From assembly GCA_005881495.1 (NCBI GenBank), contig VBHI01000224.1, positions 1 through 36,242 of the forward strand: a stretch of DNA of 36,242 bases, in the 5' to 3' direction. This document shows, in pieces, positions 1 to 8,478 of the stretch. Within the stretch, counting starts at the first letter, position 1; every line of letters begins with the position of its first letter. The position numbers and the translations under genes are program-made. The stretch comes from Chloroflexota bacterium. Its GTDB lineage: Bacteria > Chloroflexota > Ktedonobacteria > Ktedonobacterales > Ktedonobacteraceae. The notes below the pieces were generated by a model. It was not told the DNA's origin and searched no databases. It was given only the letters and a program-made list of their open reading frames with translations.

Positions 1-227
1 AGTGTTCGTATGCGTAGTGCAACAGGTTCGAGGTTGACAGGAGCCGATTCCTGCGATCCTTGCAAGTCTGCAGGAAGATTTTTCCCAATATAAGTGCGTG
101 TGGTGCGCCCATTTACCGTAGTATAGGCGTACCAGTAGGGGCCATGCCCCACACCATCGCGGCATTTATGGCAGCGGGGTTTGCCGCAGTAACTGACCTG
201 CTGATGATAGGTTACCTTGCCGTTCAT
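1..227 (-). CDS. Partial DUF6788-type protein, N-terminus only (runs off left edge)
   Basis: The minus strand is open from ATG at 227 to the window edge, giving about 75 residues beginning MNGKVTYHQQVSYCGKPRC. An AGAGGAA ribosome binding site lies six bases before this ATG, and an in-frame stop lies further upstream, so the start is well supported. The protein has a CGKPRCHKC cysteine cluster followed by GHGPYWYAY and GRTTRTYIG, the pattern of the short DUF6788-like module (Cys-rich, then HGPYxY, then a strand ending in YIG). From family knowledge, in Ktedonobacteria this module often stands at the N-terminus of large ATPase/TPR transcriptional regulators; whether this is so here cannot be seen because the rest is missing. 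No function is assigned. Confidence 0.75.
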   Translation of the reverse strand, partial: MNGKVTYHQQVSYCGKPRCHKCRDGVGHGPYWYAYTTVNGRTTRTYIGKNLPADLQGSQESAPVNLEPVALRIRT

Positions 228-844
228 CTTCCATTCCTCTAGATAACCGCCTGCGACTGATGTGACTCGATTATGCTGTTTAGCTTATTCATCCGGATAG
301 CAAAAAATCCAGTGAGGGCCGATAATACACATTTATGAATTAAGCGGGATATTGGAACATCCAGCGAGGGCCGATAAATCGGCGGTGGGCGCGATAAATC
401 GGCCCCTACGGATGGCTAGATTATTTTGTTAAAAGTCATTGTTGCGTCCTCAGAATCACCTTGAAGGATGTTGATCCCCGAATTAACACGCACACGGCAT
501 TATACCGCATACATCAACAATATAAAAAAAACGCAAAAAATTAGAAGACTGGTATAAGACAAAGACAAAGCTATTCTAAGAAAAGACTATTGGAGAGATT
601 GAACCACTACCCCCAGGGAAGCTACGCCTGCATAGAAGATGATGATTTATGTAGTTTGATGGAATTCAGTGCAAAAATATACTATGTTTCCAAATCTTTG
701 CTTTTCAATCAAAATGGCAAATAGAAAGAAATTTCCGCGCTATGGAGTTAGCGGGGAGGTTTCATAAAGCTCTCTGTCTTATACTTCCTGAGGTTACCGA
801 AGTTCCTCGTAGTGCAAAGCCTATATAACAAGGAAGTTTTGACC
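228..844. other. Gene-poor intergenic region with degraded repeats
   Basis: No convincing gene is seen in these roughly 600 bases. The part from 306 to 415 carries GATAAATCGG-type repeats (annotated separately). The part from about 500 to 560 is A-rich. It must hold the promoter of the leftward gene at 227 and of the rightward gene at 845, but I could not place either with confidence. Confidence 0.6.
306..415. repeat. GGGCCGATAAATCGGC-type palindromic repeat (family B)
   Basis: The phrase TCCAG(T/C)GAGGGCCGATAA occurs twice, near 308 and 360. The second copy continues into GGGCCGATAAATCGGC and then GCGATAAATCGGCCCC, whose outer arms GGGCCGAT and ATCGGCCC are inverted. The same CGATAAATCGG/CCGATTTATCG core reappears inside the histidine kinase gene near 13777 and 14100, so this is a dispersed family and not a local accident. 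Confidence 0.6.
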
Positions 845-1066
845 ATGAGTGAGAGTGAAGTTGCGCGCTTACGCCGGCAGATTGAATTGGAACTTGAAGC
901 TATGCAGCGGGGGATGAATGGTTTTGCTTTGGGGTCAAGCCGCCATAAGTTTATCCACAAACGGATGGACTGTGTCGGAGCCTGGCAGGATAAGCTGATG
1001 GCTGAGGTGGGAGAGGATGAAGCTGATGAAATAGTCTATGGTCTTTATACTCAGACTTTCAAATAG
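845..1066 (+). CDS. Small conserved-type hypothetical protein (73 aa)
   Basis: A 73-residue, charged, helical protein starting MSESEVARLRRQIELELEA. The ATG at 845 follows an AAGGAAG ribosome binding site; a GTG 33 bases upstream would also be in frame but has no such site. It has no membrane segment or recognisable catalytic motif. The style (N-terminal acidic amphipathic helix, then a GSSRHKFIHKRM segment and a C-terminal acidic helix) resembles small proteins I associate with Ktedonobacteria, but I cannot name a family. It lies 117 bases before the PP2C gene on the same strand and may be co-transcribed with it. Confidence 0.65.
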   Translation: MSESEVARLRRQIELELEAMQRGMNGFALGSSRHKFIHKRMDCVGAWQDKLMAEVGEDEADEIVYGLYTQTFK

Positions 1067-1183
1067 CTCATGATCCCTCCCTCAAAAATTGTTTGTAGAA
1101 GGGTATTCCATGCAAAACATCCATCGATTACTGACTTTGGGGTGTGTGTGCGATAAAAGGGGTTTTTTTCAGGGGGCAAAAGC

Positions 1184-2449
1184 ATGTTGGAGCAATTCAA
1201 ACTCGCCTATGACATTCACCCATGGCTGAGGCGCGTAAGCTGGGGGCTACTGTTAATTGCCGGCATAGGCATCTTCTGGGCCTCGGGGGGGGTGCCTGCA
1301 CGTGCGTGGATATTGCTGGCAGCAGTGATTCCCCAGCTTACACGCCTATGGGTACTGCGCGGACCCGCGATTGTCCTTCCCGTCGCATTATTAGTCATCC
1401 AGTCTGTAATCTGGCTCATTGCCTGGGGCCTATTCATAGGGGCGTTTGTCGCCCTCATACGGCACTGGCGGCAGATACAGCACGACCTGAAAGAGTTTGA
1501 GGCAGATTTGCAAGAGGCACAAGAGGAGATTACCGGGGCGCAGGAACAATTGCCATGGTCACCATTAGCATTGCCCGTGCGCCAGAAACCACCACCGGTG
1601 CAGCCGAAACAATTTGAGGAGGAGCATCAGATACCTTTCCAACCCTGGCAGCGACAACTCACCTTGCATCTAGATATAGGAGTTGGCTGGGATGTCGGGA
1701 TAAAGCGCAAAAATAAGCCAAACGAAGATAGTCTTGTCGCCTTGCAAGGTACCTGTATTTACAACGACCAGTTGCTGCCTTTTGGATTATTTGTGGTAGC
1801 GGATGGGATGGGGGGGTACGCTCACGGACAAGATGCCAGCTACCTGTCAATACAAACCGTGTTGCGATCGGTGCTCCCGAATGTTGCAGGCAGCGAAGAG
1901 ATGACCGACGACAACATCGCCGAGGTTCTTATTGAAGGCGTGGAACTGGCAAATCAGGCAGTGTTACAACGCAGTAAGGAAGTGAAAACCGACATGGGTG
2001 CCACGATCACTGCCGCGCTGGTCATGGATACAACCGCCTTCGTGGTCAATGTCGGTGATAGTCGGACCTACCTCTATCGCGAATGCGAGGGGCTGACACA
2101 GGTCACTCGCGACCATTCACACGTTGCGCGTTTGGTCGCGGCAGGCCAGATAGCGCGGGACGATATTTACACCCATCCAGATCGAAACCAGGTCTATCGC
2201 GGTCTTGGATCGGAACCAGATGTGAAGGTAGATTGGTTTACTGTTCCCTTGCAAGGAAATGACTGTTTGCTGCTCTGTTCAGACGGGCTTTGGGAGATGG
2301 TACGGGATCCGGAGATCGAAAAGACTTTGAAAGAGCAAGGATGCAACCCAACACAGGCAAGCAAGGCCCTCGTCCGAGCCGCCTTAAAAGGCGGGGGTCT
2401 GGATAACATCAGCGTTATTGTAGTACATGTCACACCCATAACGGTGTGA
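1184..2449 (+). CDS. Membrane-anchored PP2C-type Ser/Thr protein phosphatase
   Basis: A 421-residue metal-dependent protein phosphatase. Residues about 18-95 hold two to three hydrophobic membrane segments, 95-125 look coiled-coil, and a proline-rich linker leads into a PP2C domain at 165-418. The metal-binding acidic residues are visible: E181-D182, D207 in VADGMGG (205-211), D367 in CSDGLWE and D407 in GLDNIS. TDMGAT and NVGDSRTY are the usual internal motifs. The family removes phosphate from Ser/Thr of proteins, often opposing Hanks-type kinases; no kinase gene is in this window. The next gene, a sigma factor, starts 22 bases after the stop, which suggests one transcription unit. The phosphatase domain faces the cytoplasm by inference. 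Confidence 0.93.
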   Translation: MLEQFKLAYDIHPWLRRVSWGLLLIAGIGIFWASGGVPARAWILLAAVIPQLTRLWVLRGPAIVLPVALLVIQSVIWLIAWGLFIGAFVALIRHWRQIQHDLKEFEADLQEAQEEITGAQEQLPWSPLALPVRQKPPPVQPKQFEEEHQIPFQPWQRQLTLHLDIGVGWDVGIKRKNKPNEDSLVALQGTCIYNDQLLPFGLFVVADGMGGYAHGQDASYLSIQTVLRSVLPNVAGSEEMTDDNIAEVLIEGVELANQAVLQRSKEVKTDMGATITAALVMDTTAFVVNVGDSRTYLYRECEGLTQVTRDHSHVARLVAAGQIARDDIYTHPDRNQVYRGLGSEPDVKVDWFTVPLQGNDCLLLCSDGLWEMVRDPEIEKTLKEQGCNPTQASKALVRAALKGGGLDNISVIVVHVTPITV

Positions 2450-2471
2450 TGAGTCGAAGGGTGATAAGAGC

Positions 2472-3536
2472 ATGAACGAACAAACACATGGAACCTCCAG
2501 CGCAGTAGCCACACGTCTTCCCGCTGGGAAGCAGGCAAATGACCAATATAAACAACGCGTAGTACCTATACTCCAAACGGTACAAGAAGCCAGTCAACAA
2601 TTGAAGATAGGTAGACCTGATGCAAGTACATCCTTACGTCAGGACCAAGAACTTCACTGCCTGCGCGATAGCAAATATCTGTACAAACATGAGATCGGGC
2701 TTGTCCAGCAGCTCTCAGCCGAAGAGGTAGTCTCCCTGGCCCAGCGCATGGAATGTGCCCGGCTGGAACAGAAAAAGCCGAAACCCAATCACTGGCTCAT
2801 CGAAGATGGTGAGAACGCCAAACGCCAGTTGATCGAAGCCAACTTGCGCCTGGTAGTCAGCATCGCCAAGAAGTACATCGGTCTCGGCATGGATCTAATG
2901 GACCTGGTACAAGAAGGCAACATCGGGCTTATTCACGCCGTGGATAAATTTGATTACCATATGGGCTACAAGTTCAGCACGTACGCAACGTGGTGGATTC
3001 GCCGGGCGATGTCACACGCGCTGGCCAGGCAAGCCCGCACCATTCGAGTGCCCCTATACAAAAAAGAGGAGATGAAACGACTAGCACAGGTGCGGCTGCG
3101 TTTACAGCAGGATCTGGAACGTGAACCCACCGCCGAGGAACTGGCCCAGGAGATGGACATAAATGTGCAGCAAGTAATCGCGCTCATGGTAGCCAGCGAG
3201 GATACTATCAGCCTTGATGCACCAAATGGTGGCACAGAGGAAGAACCTCCCTTTAGTGATACGCTAGAGGACGACAACGCCTATTCACCAGAGCAGGTAG
3301 TCATTACGCAGATGCTCGAAACGCACGTCCAGGACCTGCTTAAGAGCCTGAGCCCCAACGAACGCAAGATTTTGCGACTGCGTTATGGGCTTGACGGTAC
3401 TCCTGAGCACTCCCTCAAAGAAGTGGGAAAGAAGCTGGGTGTTACCTACGAGGCGATCCGCCAGGTCGAAAACAAAGCCCTGCGCAAGCTTGTTCAACCC
3501 AGCCGCACGCGAATGTTACACGACTTTTTAAGCTAA
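2472..3536 (+). CDS. RNA polymerase sigma factor, SigA/RpoD-type (group 2 likely)
   Basis: A 354-residue sigma-70 factor. A region 1.2-like segment (about 65-98) is followed by region 2 (115-192) with ANLRLVVSIAKKY, DLVQEGNIGL and the -10-binding YKFSTYATWWIRRAM, region 3 (about 195-275) with PTAEELA, and region 4 (285-350) with RLRYGL and the helix-turn-helix SLKEVGKKLGVTYEAIRQVE. It lacks a long acidic region 1.1. Its genomic place behind a PP2C phosphatase and its poor, non-conserved first 60 residues suggest an alternative group 2 factor and not the housekeeping one; this is inference. It directs RNA polymerase to SigA-like promoters. Confidence 0.93.
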   Translation: MNEQTHGTSSAVATRLPAGKQANDQYKQRVVPILQTVQEASQQLKIGRPDASTSLRQDQELHCLRDSKYLYKHEIGLVQQLSAEEVVSLAQRMECARLEQKKPKPNHWLIEDGENAKRQLIEANLRLVVSIAKKYIGLGMDLMDLVQEGNIGLIHAVDKFDYHMGYKFSTYATWWIRRAMSHALARQARTIRVPLYKKEEMKRLAQVRLRLQQDLEREPTAEELAQEMDINVQQVIALMVASEDTISLDAPNGGTEEEPPFSDTLEDDNAYSPEQVVITQMLETHVQDLLKSLSPNERKILRLRYGLDGTPEHSLKEVGKKLGVTYEAIRQVENKALRKLVQPSRTRMLHDFLS

Positions 3537-3561
3537 GAAAGAAGGAGCAGTAAAGGAGGTG

Positions 3562-3690
3562 ATGCGAAGCCCGCAACAGTATACTGTAAACAGTGGATCG
3601 CCAGGTGAGCGCATTCAACTCCAATCATATCTCAGCGAAAGATTGGAAAAGAATGATGAGCGAGACACCAGCACCAGCATGACGGATTGA
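3562..3690 (+). CDS. Possible small protein (42 aa) after the sigma factor
   Basis: A 42-residue open frame beginning MRSPQQYTVNSGSPGER and ending at TGA 3690. It is preceded by AAAGGAGGTGAT, a 12-base match to the full anti-Shine-Dalgarno sequence, but the ATG overlaps the end of that match, so the spacing is only about two bases and abnormally short. The peptide is hydrophilic and has no recognisable motif. It may be a real small protein, a leader for the receiver gene downstream, or only a strong ribosome-landing site. No function is assigned. Confidence 0.3.
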   Translation: MRSPQQYTVNSGSPGERIQLQSYLSERLEKNDERDTSTSMTD

Positions 3691-3825
3691 TGACAGCACA
3701 TCCACCTCTAAAATGTGCCTATATCAACCGTCATGCAGGGCATTCATTTCACACCATTTTCACCCATTTACTCGTTTATGAAATCAGAAGTATATTACAA
3801 AGAAAGACGGAAAGGAGCGACATGT

Positions 3826-4233
3826 ATGAGTAAACTGGTAATGATCATCGATGATTCAGCAACAGTGCGCAAAATTGTTGAAGTTAGTCTCAAGCGCGAA
3901 GGAATCCCATACGTAAGTTATGCCAACGGAGTTGAGGCCATACGCGCGCTCTCAGAACAGGAACACCTCGTACCTGACCTCGTCTTTCTCGATATCGCCC
4001 TTCCAAGAATAGATGGGTATAAGATTGCGCAATATCTCAAGTCGCATCACCAATTCGACAATACCGTAATCGTCATGCTTTCCGGTCACAATGGCATACT
4101 GGACCGCCTCAAAGGCCGACTCTCAGGAGCCCGTGACTACCTGACCAAACCTTTTAGAACTCAGGATATCCTCTCCGTCGTGCACGAATACCTCGGCATC
4201 ACTCCCCTTAAGCATTCCCAGCATATGCCTTAA
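3826..4233 (+). CDS. CheY-like single-domain response regulator
   Basis: A 135-residue stand-alone receiver domain. The acidic pair D9-D10, phospho-acceptor D56 (VFLDIALP), S86 (MLSGHNG) and K108 (DYLTKPF) are all present, so it should be phosphorylatable. There is no output domain; such proteins act through protein partners. The ATG at 3826 follows AAAGGAG at a good distance; an upstream in-frame start at 3715 would add an unconserved 37-residue tail and is rejected. The gene follows the sigma-factor unit by about 290 bases. Its cognate kinase is unknown. Confidence 0.9.
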   Translation: MSKLVMIIDDSATVRKIVEVSLKREGIPYVSYANGVEAIRALSEQEHLVPDLVFLDIALPRIDGYKIAQYLKSHHQFDNTVIVMLSGHNGILDRLKGRLSGARDYLTKPFRTQDILSVVHEYLGITPLKHSQHMP

Positions 4234-4423
4234 ATTTTCATGCTTACCTCCAACCTCTTGAACATACACAAACATAGAAACTCCAAAATCAAAGTTTAAG
4301 AGAGAAAACCTGCATCTGCGGCTTTAAATACACATAATGGCACTTGCATTCACGTTCATTATGTTAAGAGAAGTCTACTCCCAGACTAGAAACAGAGACA
4401 AGCAGAGCAGCAGGAGAAGCACC

Positions 4424-4924
4424 ATGGCACGATGGACATACCTTGAAATTAGCTTCAATCCAGGAACAAGCAATGTTACACATGTAGACGGACTAGAAGT
4501 AATTGATCCACACAGCGCCCCTTCAGCCCGGCAAATCAGAAACCAACTCGGCAACGAAGGCTGGGAACTGGTAAGCGCACATGTTTCAACCTGGTTATTC
4601 AAACGCGAGATCATTGTCCCTCAACAATGGGAATACTGCTGCTTGACAGAAGATCATTCAGGCGGCATACGCAGAGGAGAATGGATTCTCGTCTACTACC
4701 AGGCAGATGGCAATCACGTGGAACATGTACATAGAATACTAGGAACAGCCATGGCTCAACTCGGAAAAAACGGATGGCAAATGATTGGCGTTGCTGATCC
4801 TGGCAGTGAGGGAGGATATGACAATACTTCGTTTTATTTCGCAAGACCTCTAGCGCCTCTTCCTGCTCCAGCCTCGGATATTACTGAGCAGAAGCTGGTA
4901 GAGAAGGTAATAGAACGGCCATAG
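4424..4924 (+). CDS. DUF4177-like tandem-repeat protein
   Basis: A 166-residue soluble protein built of two similar halves. Each half starts with a W-(T/E)-Y strand (MARWTYLE; QQWEYCCL) and ends with an L-x-x-x-GW-x-(L/M) turn (LGNEGWELVS at about 45-54; LGKNGWQMIG at about 118-127). This is the signature of the short DUF4177 fold, whose members are of unknown function. The ATG at 4424 follows AGGAGAAGC and removes an unconserved N-terminal extension. A long hairpin follows the stop codon. Confidence 0.75.
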   Translation: MARWTYLEISFNPGTSNVTHVDGLEVIDPHSAPSARQIRNQLGNEGWELVSAHVSTWLFKREIIVPQQWEYCCLTEDHSGGIRRGEWILVYYQADGNHVEHVHRILGTAMAQLGKNGWQMIGVADPGSEGGYDNTSFYFARPLAPLPAPASDITEQKLVEKVIERP

Positions 4925-4932
4925 CATTCAAG

Positions 4933-4979
4933 TATGGAGTTGATTGCTCGCGTGGAAACCACGAGCGGTCAACTCCATA
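4933..4979. terminator. Long hairpin between convergent genes
   Basis: TATGGAGTTGA and TCAACTCCATA form the outer arms, and GCTCG-GTGG/CCAC-GAGC the inner arms, around a short AAA loop. The stem is nearly complete over about 22 pairs. It lies between the plus-strand gene ending at 4924 and the minus-strand gene ending at 5016, so it can serve both. There is no clear T-run on either side, so termination is inferred from position and stem strength. Confidence 0.6.
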
Positions 4980-5015
4980 CCGCATTTCCTATTATTGACC
5001 TATTACCGTTCTCTG

Positions 5016-5516
5016 CTACGCAGAACGCGCAGGTATTTCTGCAGGCATAAGCCTCAATATACATCCCGTCTCCAGGATGGATGTTATATTTACCCCGAAG
5101 GTTCGCAACTTTAGCCGTGTTCGCGAAAGCACATTGCGTACAGGTCTCATCTCCTGGTCCCACGTCCCAATTTCAAGCGAATTTTGTAAACGTTGGCGAC
5201 AGCGGGCGACAATCATCTCTGTCACATCACCGTTATAGAAACTCGCGAACAGCACTTCGTAAGGACAATAATAGGGGTACGAGTCCAATAGAGGCAGCAG
5301 AATGCTCAACTCGCTGGCCGTAAACTGCTGTTGCGCCAGTAACTGGGGAACTTCGCCTCCTGAGGAGATGTACGAGAGAGTACCAAGTTCCATGTTCAGG
5401 GCCAATGTATGACCGGCTGGTAGCGCATCTTGCAAAGAAAAATGTCGTATGCTTTCCGTGTTCTGTTCCAAATTGGTGTGAGATGTTTTCTCTTCACAAT
5501 AAGCTACTACTTGCAT
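5016..5516 (-). CDS. Putative winged-helix (OmpR effector-like) protein
   Basis: A 166-residue protein. From about residue 67 on (FTASELSILLPLLDSYPYYC, then VLSRTRLKLRTFGVNI and ILETGCILRL) it follows the layout of the winged-helix effector domain of OmpR-type regulators: a T-x-x-E start, a recognition helix with R-x-R-x-K-L, then a strand-turn of the ET-G-Y-x-L type. No receiver domain is present. The ATG at 5516 follows AAGGAG; a longer frame to 5552 has no such site. It is divergent from the NB-ARC regulator at 5719. DNA binding is inferred and the target is unknown. Confidence 0.6.
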   Translation of the reverse strand: MQVVAYCEEKTSHTNLEQNTESIRHFSLQDALPAGHTLALNMELGTLSYISSGGEVPQLLAQQQFTASELSILLPLLDSYPYYCPYEVLFASFYNGDVTEMIVARCRQRLQNSLEIGTWDQEMRPVRNVLSRTRLKLRTFGVNITSILETGCILRLMPAEIPARSA

Positions 5517-5660
5517 GGCAGTCTCCTTATTCCTATGCTCTGATGCGCTCATGTGCGACGTTTATTTCAATTAGGTTGTTTTGTCGATAAGGGGGGCCTG
5601 TCGTACAAGAAACGATCTTACTTAATTATTACCTGAAAGCATATACTTAAAGAAGAACTT

Positions 5661-5682
5661 ATGTTATCATTTTATGTAACAT
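5661..5682. promoter_or_regulatory. Possible operator, inverted repeat ATGTTA-N10-TAACAT
   Basis: A small inverted repeat in the AT-rich gap between the divergent genes at 5516 and 5719, about 37 bases before the XRE/NB-ARC start codon. Because that protein has an XRE helix-turn-helix, autoregulation here is plausible. The arms are only six bases, so this is weak evidence. Confidence 0.3.
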
Positions 5683-5718
5683 CTTTATCATTTTTTCGTT
5701 TGACCAGAAGGAATGAGG

Positions 5719-8205
5719 ATGGGAACAGCGAAAACTACCCCTCAGCCCCGGTGGCGACTGGCCGAGGCGCGCACTCTACGAAAGTTGTCGCAGCAAGAAG
5801 TTGCTGATCGTATCGGCACCACGTATGTCAACATCAGCCGATGGGAACGTGGTATTACCCGGCCCAATCCCTACTTTCGCCGCAAGCTCTGCGCGCTCTT
5901 TGGCAAGAGTGAGGAAGAAACCACAAGAGCCGCCTCTACCTCAAGCAGTACCCAACCTATCGAGACCATTTTTGAGCATGGGCTGTATGATTCTGCAATC
6001 CCCCTTGAGCCTGCCATCCATTTAGTGGGACGCGAGAGCGAACTTGGTCAGATCAAAAAACGGCTGTATAACGGCGGCAGTGTTGCGTTGACGGCCCTCA
6101 ATGGCTTGCCAGGCGTAGGCAAGACAGCATTATCTATCGCACTAGCACACGACCCTGAGTTACGAGTTAATTTTCAAGATGGTATCCTGTGGGCTGGCCT
6201 GGGGCCAAACCCCAACATTTCAGGGCTATTGAGCCGTTGGGGAACGCTCCTGGGTATATCAACGACCGAAATGACAGAGATAAGCAGCGTCGAAGAATGG
6301 GCGAAGACGCTGCGGGCCGCCATTGGCTCGCGCCATATGTTACTAGTCATCGACGATGCCTGGAAACTCGAAGAAGCGCTGGCATTCAAAGTTGGAGGGC
6401 TTCACTGCGCACACCTGGTGACTACGCGCTTCCCCAATATCGCCACGCACATGACTGTTGATGGCGCCACATTGATCCAGGAACTGAATGAGATCGAAAG
6501 CATGGAACTTTTGCGGAGGCTGGCTCCAGGTGTTGTGGATCGAGAAGCGCAGAAGGCGGCTGACCTGGTAAATGCCGTTGGTGGACTACCCCTGGCGCTC
6601 ACATTGATGGGTAATTACCTGCGCAAAGAGGCTTACAGTGGGAAACCTCGCCGTATTAGTGCCGCTCTCGAACGGTTGACGATTGCAGAGGAGCGCTTAC
6701 AAATTAAAGAGCCACATGGGCCGGTAGAGCGCCACACGAGCCTATCATCGGACACGCCACTCTCGTTACAATCTGTCTTCACAGTCACTGACAAGCAACT
6801 TGAGAAGGCTGCTCGAGCCGCGCTCTATGCCCTCTCCGTCTTTCCTCCGAAACCAAACAGTTTCTCAGAGGAGGCTGCCCTGGCGGTAGCAGCATGTTCC
6901 GAAAAAACACTTGACAGCCTTACCGACGCGGGCCTGTTGGAGAGCGTTGGTTCAGACCGTTACACGCTGCACCAGACGATTGCTGACTACGCGCGAGTGC
7001 ATTTAAAAGAGGATACTGCCGCGCGTGATCGGATGATCGCATTTGCCGTCAGCTACGTGGAAGCGCACGAAAAAGACTACGAATTGCTGGAACTGGAAAG
7101 TAACACTATCCTTGCCGCCCTGGAGCTTGCTTACGAGGCAGGTAGACAGGAAGCATTGGTGCGCGGTGTCAACTCCTATGCGCCGTTTCTGATCTTACGC
7201 GGCCTTTACCCACTGGCGGAGGAGCAGCTTCAACGTGCGCAAGAAGCCGCCAAAGCGATTGAGGATCAGCGTGGCCTCGCCAGCACACTACTCTCCCTGA
7301 GGCTAGCACGCGAGATACAAGACCCTGAACGCATCAGTGCTTTACTGACGAACCTTGGATGGGTGACGTTGAAATTTGGTGAGTATACTCCAGCCGAGGT
7401 CTACCTGCAAGAGGGTCTGACACTGGCTCGAGAAATCGAACACCGTGAGCGAATAAGTGGCCTCCTCGAAATGCTTGGGTCGGTGGAAGGCATCCGGGGA
7501 GATTATGCCCAATCGGAAGCATATCTACAAGAAGGGTTGACCCTAGCACACCAGGTAGGAGACCGTAATCGCATCTGCACTCTACTTATTAATTTGGGAG
7601 CGACAGCGGGCGAACAGGGAAACTTTAGACAAGCAGAAGAATATTTCCAGGAAGGGTTAATGCTGGCAAGGCAAATTGGACATCGTGAATGGATCAGCGC
7701 TTTACTCAGTAACCTAGGAGAAGCCGAAAGTGAGCTGGGGCATTATTCTCAGGCGGAAGTCTACTTTCAGGAAGGGCTACACCTTGCACGCCAGACGGAA
7801 CATCGCGAATGGATATGTGCTTTGCTCATCAATCTGGGATTAACCTTAAGGAAGCAAGGAAACTATCCACAAGCAGACCTGTCCTTCCAAGAAGTTTTGA
7901 CATTAGCCCAACAGCTAGATAGACCTGAAATCACCTCCGCCGCTCTTTATGAGTATGGCAACCTGTATCTTGTTCAACAACGTGAAAATGCTGCCGAAAC
8001 CTGTTTTCAGAAGATGCTTTCTGCCATTCCGGAAGGAAGTCAAGAACTGTTAGCCCTGGCACATTACGGATTAGCACGCACAGCTGCTTTACAGGGAAAC
8101 TTCGATGAGGCTCTAAGGCTTGGAGAAGAGAGTGTTTCTGCTCTTGAAGAGATGGGACATCGTACTGCGCAAGAAGTGAGGAGTTGGCTGGATACAATCA
8201 AGTAG
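5719..8205 (+). CDS. XRE-HTH / NB-ARC ATPase / TPR regulator (STAND family)
   Basis: An 828-residue protein of three parts. Residues about 12-65 are an XRE helix-turn-helix (SQQEVADRIGTTYVNISRWE). Residues about 100-330 are an NB-ARC STAND ATPase with P-loop GLPGVGKT (129-136), Walker B LLVIDDAW and the GLPLAL motif. From about 470 to the end there are TPR-like repeats of about 40 residues, the central five very similar to each other (Y-x-Q-A-E-x-Y-x-Q-E-G-L-x-L-A-R). Such proteins are switch ATPases that oligomerise on ligand binding; some act in antiphage defence, others in transcription. The N-terminal HTH favours transcription here. ATG 5719 is better spaced from AAGGA than the ATG at 5713. 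Confidence 0.9.
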   Translation: MGTAKTTPQPRWRLAEARTLRKLSQQEVADRIGTTYVNISRWERGITRPNPYFRRKLCALFGKSEEETTRAASTSSSTQPIETIFEHGLYDSAIPLEPAIHLVGRESELGQIKKRLYNGGSVALTALNGLPGVGKTALSIALAHDPELRVNFQDGILWAGLGPNPNISGLLSRWGTLLGISTTEMTEISSVEEWAKTLRAAIGSRHMLLVIDDAWKLEEALAFKVGGLHCAHLVTTRFPNIATHMTVDGATLIQELNEIESMELLRRLAPGVVDREAQKAADLVNAVGGLPLALTLMGNYLRKEAYSGKPRRISAALERLTIAEERLQIKEPHGPVERHTSLSSDTPLSLQSVFTVTDKQLEKAARAALYALSVFPPKPNSFSEEAALAVAACSEKTLDSLTDAGLLESVGSDRYTLHQTIADYARVHLKEDTAARDRMIAFAVSYVEAHEKDYELLELESNTILAALELAYEAGRQEALVRGVNSYAPFLILRGLYPLAEEQLQRAQEAAKAIEDQRGLASTLLSLRLAREIQDPERISALLTNLGWVTLKFGEYTPAEVYLQEGLTLAREIEHRERISGLLEMLGSVEGIRGDYAQSEAYLQEGLTLAHQVGDRNRICTLLINLGATAGEQGNFRQAEEYFQEGLMLARQIGHREWISALLSNLGEAESELGHYSQAEVYFQEGLHLARQTEHREWICALLINLGLTLRKQGNYPQADLSFQEVLTLAQQLDRPEITSAALYEYGNLYLVQQRENAAETCFQKMLSAIPEGSQELLALAHYGLARTAALQGNFDEALRLGEESVSALEEMGHRTAQEVRSWLDTIK

Positions 8206-8280
8206 TAAACTACTAACATGAGCCTTCCCATATTGATCTATCCCCTCATCTCGTATGAGCGGAAGCGGGAATGCGTGATA

Positions 8281-8349
8281 AGGGGACGCTTGCGTCGACC
8301 ATCGTCCTATGCCACTGATCCTCTCCAAGTGGCGACGCAAGCGTCCCCT
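8281..8349. repeat. Perfect 17-bp inverted repeat, possible transcript end
   Basis: AGGGGACGCTTGCGTCG at 8281-8297 is repeated exactly in inverse orientation at 8333-8349, with 35 bases between. It stands 75 bases after the NB-ARC stop codon. There is no T-run after it, so it may be a dispersed palindromic element and not a classical terminator. Confidence 0.7.
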
Positions 8350-8478
8350 CCGCCTCACCCTAATGATGTACCACTCCAACCCTTCTAACCTTACTCGATT
8401 AGCCCCTCTGCAAGAATACAACACTTACTATATTCCCAAATTCGGGATGTTTCATGTTGGTAATTTTGAGTACGTCAA

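Noticed and set aside
60..242. Plus-strand frame of 60 codons at the left edge
   Set aside because: It is the antisense of the DUF6788-type gene, whose Cys-rich motif and ribosome binding site are clear on the minus strand.
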